From Paulownia fortunei (lineage: Eukaryota; Streptophyta; Magnoliopsida; Lamiales; Paulowniaceae): a stretch of DNA of 64,000 bases. Positions 57,054 through 64,000 of this stretch are shown piece by piece; position 1 is the first letter of the stretch, and every line of letters starts with the position of its first letter. A model generated the notes under the pieces. It did not search any database and had not been told where the DNA came from. It worked only from the letters and a program-made list of their open reading frames with translations. The translations under genes were made by a program, and so were the position numbers. The stretch is taken from assembly GCA_019321725.1 (NCBI GenBank), contig CM033106.1, positions 16,156,551 through 16,220,550 of the forward strand, given 5' to 3'.

Positions 57054-59161
57054 TGATAGTACCCGGTGTGTCAATTAAATTAGACGTCTTTTATACTCTT
57101 GTATTTGTAAAAAAAAAAAACTTTTTCAAATCATATTAATAAAAGGTAAATTTCTTTATCTTTAATTGCTTCTTGTAATTAGATAAAATTCCTAGACCAA
57201 ACTTATCTATGGGGCATGGTCATACATTTGATGGTGCTAATAGAATATGTCTCTATGGCTTTGGTTTTAAATTAGTTTTGAGTTAAGGGTTTTTTGAGAT
57301 GGGACATCGAATAGCCCAATAGACTCGTGCATACTCGCATGGGGAGGATATCTCGCTCCAACGACATTAGCGTAGTGATGCTAGTGCATATATGCGGGTG
57401 CTTGTTAGGGAACAAGTATACTGAACAGGCCCACTAAAATTTCTTAATCGAAAACTTGTTTGTCAAAATAAGAAATTTCTTGTTATGATAGTACACAATT
57501 AGTTTTTTGGCTTGAGACACCATGGTAGACTTATGCATGTTGTATTTTATTTTGATGTATGTTCTAACTGCCTGATAATCACAAAAGGGTTATGCTGGAT
57601 ATTGCATTGATATGTATGGAGGTTAATGAGTGTTCAACAAAGGATCCGTCACTTGTCTGATAGAACAAGTGAATCTTATATGTTTTCATAGTTCATGACT
57701 CAGAAGTCCTTGACCAAGGAAGAATGAATATTAGATGAGGGTTTTCTAACGATTCGTCATGTGTCATTGAAACTTACAATGAAATCATAGTCATTGAGCA
57801 ATTAAGGTTTTGACTATTTATCCATACCCTAGACTCAATCGGGAGATTAGTTGATGGAAAGACCTTACGTGTATGACACTCGTAATTGAAATAGGTTCAC
57901 TCGCTATTTCACTTAAATCTAGGCAGTGTTGATACACTTGCTAGGTATTTTCCATAACTTGTGAAATTCTTGAAATTAAAGAGTTAATTTCAGCGGATTA
58001 ATTAATTAGATTAATTAATCAGAGTGATTATTATTATTCATAAATTGCAAATGTTGCAAGCCCACTGCTAGCTTAATTGTGAACCTAAAGGGTCACACTC
58101 AATTTGAGATGAAACATTTCTAATTTAGGAATTGATCCAAAGGTTTGGATCCAATAGAGATTAATTAATTGGGGATTAATTAATTCAAGGAGTTGAATTA
58201 ATTATTTAATTAAATAATTAGATTATTTAATTAGACCTAATAAGATTAAGGAACCCAATTAGAGTAAAATAATTATTTGATTGGATCAAATTAATTGTGT
58301 AGTCCATAAATTAATTTAATTATTAAATAAATTTACTTAATTAAATAATTGAATTATTTAAATGGGTCTAAGGCTAGATATAATTAATTAATTTGGGTAA
58401 GTCAATTAATTGAATTAATTATGGGATTTAATTTTAAGTCCAAGTCAAATTAGGAAAGGCCATGAAGGTGATTGATAAAGGATGAAAAGTCAGTAGTTTG
58501 CAATTCTTGGGTAATCTTGAATATCTTTAGAATATATAAAAGAGATAAATTGGAAAAAGTTTGGATGGACCAAAATATCTTTCAACCAATCAAAAGGAGA
58601 CACAAAATACCAAGAATAGGACTTTTGAAATTTTATGTCCCTTATAAATACACCATGGCCTAAAATTTAAAGAGTAATAATCATCCTTTAATTTTCGGCC
58701 ATATAGAAATAATAGATGAAAAATTATTTTCTTCATCCGTCATTTTTATCCAAAAATTTCATCTTTAAGTATTAATTCTTTTATTATAAGTTGATAACAA
58801 GAATTAATATTTTTTTATACACACTCCATTAACTAGATTAGAAGAGAAATCAGAATTGCTAGCAGAATTTTAATGTTGTGTTCTTGCTCAAAGTGTGGAT
58901 TACTTTAAAAGGTAGATATCTGAATCATTGTGAACCAAATGCAGAAAAAGTACTAGCAATTGATTGCTTCATACTCAACGACAACAGGAGTGTGTAGAAA
59001 GATATAAATTGAAATTTTAATTATTTTATTACAACCATTGAAAATTGCGAGATCGTTAGAAATAAGATCAAATTTGGGGTATTGCTATAATTGTGATGGT
59101 ATGATATTTTAAAATTTTTAATTTTTTGTTGCGTTTACTCTGGGATCATATGAACCCAACG
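57054..59161 (+). mobile_element. Solo copia LTR, plus-facing
   Basis: Starts TGATAGTACCCGGTG (TGTTAGAGTAGTGCCCGG in relatives, here shortened) and ends ATATGAACCCAAC, the reverse complement of the TGTTGGGTTC start of A2. It is 2.1 kb, with no primer site, polypurine tract or coding region, so it is a solo LTR. It splits the ORF 56708-59343. A clean 5-bp duplication is not visible because both ends are decayed, so the edges are good to a few bases. The 63-codon frame at 58472 is chance. Confidence 0.78.
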
Positions 59162-59343
59162 CTTCGTAGTGTTGGGCTTTGTCTAAGTCAACTTACTCCT
59201 AATACTTTAATGTATTTCGAGGGATTTTGTCATCGCTTAGGGGAGATTGGACTTCCCATTACACTAGATAGCTTCTACACCTTATTTAGGGTTCATAAAG
59301 TGCCACATGAGTCTTATTTTACAACACAATATGTCATTAAGGA
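59162..59343 (+). pseudogene. Transposon-associated ORF, C-terminal part
   Basis: Right of the LTR the frame continues LRSVGLCLSQLTPNTLMYF, then FCHRLGEIGLPITLDSFYTLF, the body of the 'putative gypsy type transposon' domain (L-x-L-x-x-x-Q-L-x-P-N-x-x and F-x-x-x-x-x-x-x-I-x-x-x-L-x-x-F-x-x-x-F). It follows codon for codon on PLLIEV left of the insertion, which shows the LTR broke one ORF. It ends in the 220-bp repeat at 59344. Confidence 0.6.
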
Positions 59344-59563
59344 TGTTGGGTTGTCTTGACGAAAACCTTCCGACCCTCAAGTCAGAACCAGAGAAAATTT
59401 AGAAAAGTATATTTGAAATTGTTTAGTAACAAAATGAATTACGTTCCTTTCACCCAATGAAAGAATATGTATTTATAATATTTCTTGTTGGGTTCAAACC
59501 TATCAGGCTTTGAGTCGTTCAAAATTGGGCCTTCTTTTATTGGGTATGGGCTATACTCCATCA
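59344..59563 (+). repeat. 228-bp dispersed repeat, copy 2
   Basis: Direct copy of 45466-45693 with moderate divergence: same TTTAGTAAC/TAAAATGAATTA middle, GGTTCAAACCTATCAG and GCCTTCTTTTATTGGG. It truncates the transposon-type ORF. Confidence 0.7.
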
Positions 59564-59581
59564 CCTAGGTCACCTAGGATA

Positions 59582-60395
59582 TGTTAAAATATAATATTTT
59601 ATTGTGAATCCTTATTTTGGCGACTAAGGTAGAACATTTTGTCAAAAAATATTTTCATGCACTAATCACTTCCCAATATGTTATATATCAATCAATTTGC
59701 ATTATCACGAAACTAATATAGTTAGGTTTTTCTGGGTTGTGCTTGAGATAATTGAAAACTATAATTGTGCATATTTGTTTAGGTGAAGGATATTGGACTA
59801 TTTTTGCAATTAAAATCTAAGAATAAATGAGAGAGATGACATTACGACCAAAATTTTGAATTTTTATTGCCAACATCCACCCAGTTATTATTACATCTCA
59901 TTTTTATTCGAATTAAAACCCTAACAACTCATACCCTTTATACAAACTGACTGTATTAAAATAACAAATTTCATAAATTTTCTAATAAAAATTCATGTTG
60001 AAAGTATAGATCTTTGAAGTTAATTCACTTACCTTTTCTTGTGTTTTGATACTTGAACAAGGTCTAGAAATCAATCACCTATGGAAATAGCTCACTTCCA
60101 CAATCCAAATGCTTTTTTTTATGGTGACTTGCACTTAATCACAATAACCCTTATTGCTTATTATTTTCTATGTTGTTTTCTTTTGTTTTGCTTTTTATAG
60201 AGAGAAGAAATATTCTTATCGGGAGTTAACTTCTGATAGGGAGGTTTATTTAACGTGTTGTGGTGGGGTGGTTTTCTACTCCAAGAAACCATCCCCACTC
60301 AAACTACTCCCACCAAAATAATTTCAAATTATTTAGGTTGGGTCAGCTCTCATGGGCGACCCGTTAACTAATTTTATATATATTTATTTCTTATA
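59582..60395 (-). repeat. Probable 3' LTR of copia element D
   Basis: Bounded by TGTTAAAATATAAT at 59582 and TTTCTTATA at 60395 (a decayed ACA). On the minus strand it includes TATAAAAAGC (about 60200) followed by an A-rich transcript-start-like stretch, as in copia LTR promoters. The purine-rich tract next to it supports the edge. The partner LTR is outside the window, so this is inference from structure. Confidence 0.45.
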
Positions 60396-60420
60396 TCTCT
60401 CACTCGCACACGAGGGCTGG
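60396..60420 (-). promoter_or_regulatory. Candidate polypurine tract of element D
   Basis: The minus strand reads CGTGTGCGAGTGAGAGA next to the proposed LTR start, similar to GCAAGTGGGAGAT of A2. About 1 kb of non-coding sequence (60421-61480), in which I see nothing, lies between it and the RNase H end, longer than in A2. Confidence 0.4.
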
Positions 60421-61480
60421 ACCATCATCTATTGTGATCATAAATACACCATTAATTTCATACAAGCAAAGTGAATCGTGTGACCAGCGAGCATATCAAG
60501 TAAGAGCTTAGAGCTATACACCGGTTAAGGATATATAGCAGCTCAATTCCAAATATGTATGAGAACAATTAACTCGCTATACCCTATATTTCTTTTTACT
60601 ACACTAATCAACATATCTATTATCCCTCCGTCAATATATACAAGAACATACTTGATTCGAAAAACATGCTATGTATTCACAATTATGTTCTAACAACTAA
60701 GTTAAACATAATTAGCCAGGTTATGAATACAAGATAGGTGTCAGTAAAATTCAGCCTTCATTTTTCACTAAAATCTATCAACTCTATTACAACTATTTTT
60801 TTAGACATGTACCGCATTACTGAATCATCCATGGCTATTAATAACATGCTAAAGTAGCAATACTAAAATAAAGTTTCAATAAGTAGTTGAAAGTTTTAAG
60901 AGTATAAAATGAGGTCAAATAAACCTCCGAGTCTCACACAATGAGAAAGCAAGGACTTATTTACTCATTACCCAAATGGTCAAATAAGCACACGTGGTAT
61001 GAAAATATGTGTTACGATGTGTATCTTCCTACTTGGAAGTGTATGTCTTTCACTCTTAAATAACATATTGTAAAGATCTCAGTTCAAGTGTGTCTCAACA
61101 CTTAACTTGAGTTCTCTTCTTGTTTGTCCTCTATAAGTATAATAATATAAGAAAACTCATGTCTAGCTACTAGACAAGTCCAATGGATTATGGAAATCCA
61201 TTTCGATTACAAAATTTCATGTAGTAATTTTATCTTGGTAATTTTATCAAGGTGACATGTGTATGACTTTGTCCTCAACAAATTCAATACTGTCTTATCT
61301 TTGCACACTACTCTATGCCAAAGGCGATTGCTCGTATAAGAGAGTCAATCTCAACTTGTCAGACATACTTTTAAGTTGAAGACATATCATATAAAAGCAA
61401 CATATGTATGTGTAATATATAATCAAATATCATAACAATAATGAGCATAACATCTTAAACATTTATATGTTCAATTATAA

Positions 61481-62000
61481 TTACATGCTATGCAAACCAA
61501 ATGACCTAACATGACTCATAAAGATATCTCTAGGTATTGGCTTAGTAAGAGGATCAACCACCATAAAATGCGTAGACATGTACTTCAAAATCACCTCTTT
61601 CTTCACAATTATATCTCTGATAAGATTGTACTTTATATCGATGTATTTGGTTTTACCATGATATTTGGGGTCCTTAGTGTAAGTAATAGCTGATTGATTA
61701 TCACAGTAAATCGTTATAGCTCCCACGCAACTTCTTACTACTCCTAAATGATGTAAGAATCTTCTCAACCAAACACCTTCTTGTATTGTGCACATGCCAC
61801 AAATTCTACTTCCATTGTAGATAGCGATACACAAGTTTGTTTCTTGATTCTCCAAGAGATAACACCACCATTTAGCAAGAAAGCATATCCAGAGGTAGAC
61901 TTATGTTCATCCAAATTATCACCCTAGTCAGCATCTGTGTATCCTTTCAATAATAGATTTTTTCCTTGATAATAAAGAAAATAATCCGCAGTGTCTTTCA
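61481..62000 (-). pseudogene. Copia RNase H (element D)
   Basis: Minus-strand RNase H end. From 61980 leftward: GYTDAD (catalytic aspartate site) then a stop, KSTSGYAFLLNGGVISW, then a main frame (61481-61855) with the GVWLRRFLHHLG, AITIYCDNQSAITYTKDPKY, KTKYIDIKYNLIRDI and VDPLTKPIPRDIF blocks typical of copia RNase H to its natural end at HVRSFGLHSM. It is closely related to the RNase H at 36260-36930. One stop and one frame change make it a pseudogene. Confidence 0.85.
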
Positions 62001-62960
62001 TGTATCTAAAAATCCTTTTAACTGCACTCTAGAGTCTTCGTCCTGGATTGTATTGATACATGCTAACCAGACCTATGACATAACAAATATCAAGACGAGT
62101 ACACATCATAGCGTACATCAGACTCCCAATAGTATTGGAATATGGTACTTTAGACATCTCTTGTTTTTCTTCTAAAGTGTTTGGGCATATTTCTCAGCTT
62201 AAACTTTTGTCTTTAGCCACAGAAGTATCGATGGGCTTACAACTTTCCATTCTGAATTGTTCCAGAATCTTCTTAATATATGATTCTTAAGACAACGCAA
62301 GTAGTCTCTTAGAACGATCCTTAAGAATTTTAACACCAAGAATATAATTCGCCTCACCTTTATCCTTCATCTCGAAATTGGAAGATAACAATTTCTTAAT
62401 GGTTTGAACATACTCCTTATCATTACTGGCTAACAATATGTCATTGACATAAAGAGATAGAATTACAAACTTTCTATTGGACATTTTCACATAAACACAA
62501 TGGTCTTCATCTATCACGATGAAGTTATATGAGATTATCACTTTGTAAGATCTCAAATACCATTATTTGGAAGACTGCTTAAGGCCATAAATTGATCTAT
62601 TCAATTTGTAAACTTTATTTTCTTGGCCTTTGATAACAAAACCTACTGGTTGTTCCATATAGATTTCTTCTTCAAGTTCTCCATTGAGAAAAGCTATCTT
62701 AACATCAATTTGATGTAATTCTAAATCCAAATTAGCCATTATAGCCAATAGTAGGTGAATATAGGTAAATCTTACTACTGGCGAAAAGGTTTCTTCATAA
62801 TCAATTCCCTCTTGTTAGGTATAACCTTTTGCCACTAGTCAAGCCTTATACCTATCAATAATTTCATCAGCCTTTCTTTTAATTTTAAGAACCCATTTGT
62901 TCCCAATAGCTTTGCACCCAAATTGAAGATCTACCAGTTCCCAAACATGGTTTAATTCCA
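62001..62960 (-). pseudogene. Copia reverse transcriptase (element D)
   Basis: Minus-strand RT. Right to left: WELVDLQ and IGNKWVLKI (62880-62950), YEETFSPVVRF (about 62790), QIDVKIAFLNGELEEEIYME (catalytic aspartate; 62660-62720), LNRSIYGLKQSS (about 62570-62610), LSLYVNDILLAS (about 62440-62490) and GEANYILGVKILKDRS (about 62310-62360). The usual YVDD is YVND, with the first active-site aspartate replaced by asparagine, which should inactivate it. Several stops and shifts are also present (62557-62562, 62770-62850). Confidence 0.85.
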
Positions 62961-63199
62961 TAAACTCCATTTCTTCTTCCATTGCTTTCATCCATTTATT
63001 CTTTAAAGGACAAGAGCATTATTTGTATGTTTAGGCTTTTCTTCATCTACTGGAGATATGATAAAAGCATGCCCTTCAATCTTATAATGACATTTGGGCA
63101 TACCTTTTCTGTTACTTTTCCAAAGTTGAGATTCAGATGGATCATTTTGATGAGAATTACTCCCACTAGGATCAAGTTATAACTCATCCTCTTGAATTT

Positions 63200-64000
63200 C
63201 TAATGATCCTTACTGCACATAGTCATTATCCGAATTAGGCAACTCAAATAAGGTTTTCTTTCCTTTATTTTACCTCTACTAGGAAAATCATTCTCCAGAA
63301 ATGTCACATTTCGTGATTCTGTCTCAATAATACTTCCATCATCCTGTTCACTTATGAACACATAACCTTTAGACTGCTCAGAGTATTTAATAAAGATACA
63401 CTTCTTTCCTCGAGGACATAACTTTTCAAGTTTGTTGGAAGAGTCATGAATGTAAGCAATTGATCCCCAGGGTCTAAAGTTGCTTAGGTCTGGCTTTCTA
63501 CCAGTCCAAAATTCATATGGTGTAGAAGATACTAATTTTGAAGGCACTTTGTTCAAAATATATACCGCAGTTAACAAAGTATCTCTCCAAAAGGAAATAG
63601 GCAAGTTAGCTTGCACCATCATAAACCTCGTCATATCTAACAGTATTCTATTCTTTCTTTCAACAACACTATTTTGCTGAGGTGTGTGAAAAATAGTCAA
63701 TTATCTAATTATACATTTTTCATTACATAGATCCTTGAATTAATTAGATAGATATTCACATCTTTGATCAGTTCTTAAAGTTTTTATTATTTTATCCATT
63801 TAATTTTTCACTTCATTTATATAACGTCTAAAACACTCTAGTGCCTCAGACTTATGAGAAATCAAATAGATATGACCAAAATACATAAAATCACTATAAA
63901 CGTAATAAAATATGAGGTTCCATGCCTAGCCTTCTCACTCATCCACAAATATCCGAATAGATTAATTGCAATGGAAATTCTGCCCTAATGGCCTTTCTAA
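63200..64000 (-). pseudogene. Copia integrase (element D), running off the window
   Basis: The 166-codon frame 63200-63700 carries HTPQQNSVVERKNR with the third catalytic acid (E), LLDMTRFMMVQANLPISFW, GRKPDL and FIKYSEQSKGYVF, the copia integrase core end and C-terminal region. Upstream, in shifted frames, LRTDQ (about 63770) and IYSDICG (about 63945) give the two other acids. Stops lie near 63700 and 63780-63930. It ends FLENDFP, followed by a linker toward RT. The sequence is close to the plus-strand copia at 34240-35285. Gag and protease lie outside the window. Confidence 0.85.

Overview
This is a stretch of nuclear DNA from a flowering plant, probably a dicot. It is AT-rich, and I see no intact host gene, tRNA, rRNA or CRISPR. 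Nearly all of it that I can explain is dead transposable-element DNA. The plant assignment rests on plant-type Ty1/copia elements with tRNA-iMet primer sites, an Athila/Tat-like Ty3/gypsy gag-protease, a plant hAT transposase fossil and a caulimovirid-like (pararetrovirus) fossil. All coding remnants carry stops, frameshifts or lost catalytic residues. The window is best read as a nested repeat block, as found in heterochromatin or gene-poor DNA.

Layout. 1-13652: a minus-strand copia element (A1) with long LTRs. Its right LTR is split by a solo LTR (B1, 7602-10439) that is itself split by another solo LTR (C1, 8527-9776), and it is split again by a solo LTR of a third family (T3, 10795-13588). 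Each of the three insertions has a 5-bp target duplication. 13653-16320: minus-strand fossil of a caulimovirid-like polyprotein. 16324-16945: an AT-rich tandem duplication. 16962-21616: leader and LTR of a truncated copia relative, then two more partial LTRs facing the other way, which form a long inverted repeat. 21617-30742: an LTR (B2, split by solo LTR T1 at 22471-25403) plus the internal part of a minus-strand Ty3/gypsy element with gag and protease but no visible polymerase. 30743-32066: an old T-family copy (T4) running into a 100-N gap. 32167-38590: a plus-strand copia with gag, protease, integrase, RT and RNase H still readable but broken. 38591-41453: solo LTR T2.

42071-43673 is a hAT transposase pseudogene. 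46085-55630 is a second long-LTR copia of the A1 type (A2), with both LTRs and a near-matching target duplication. 56040-56960 and 59142-59343 hold a transposon-type ORF with an 81-bp tandem array; it resembles the plant 'putative gypsy type transposon' domain and is cut in two by a solo LTR (57054-59161). 59582-64000 is a minus-strand copia (D) running off the right edge.

The genes do not form a working system. What the window records is insertion order. The T-family solo LTRs are late insertions, since they sit inside other elements and keep exact duplications. The pararetrovirus and hAT remnants are much more decayed. I found no convincing undescribed system. The better leads are the GC-rich arrays in the copia leaders, the paired leader motif shared by three copia elements, the inverted LTR pair, and the gag-protease element without a polymerase. 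LTR comparisons were made by eye, so no percentages are given.
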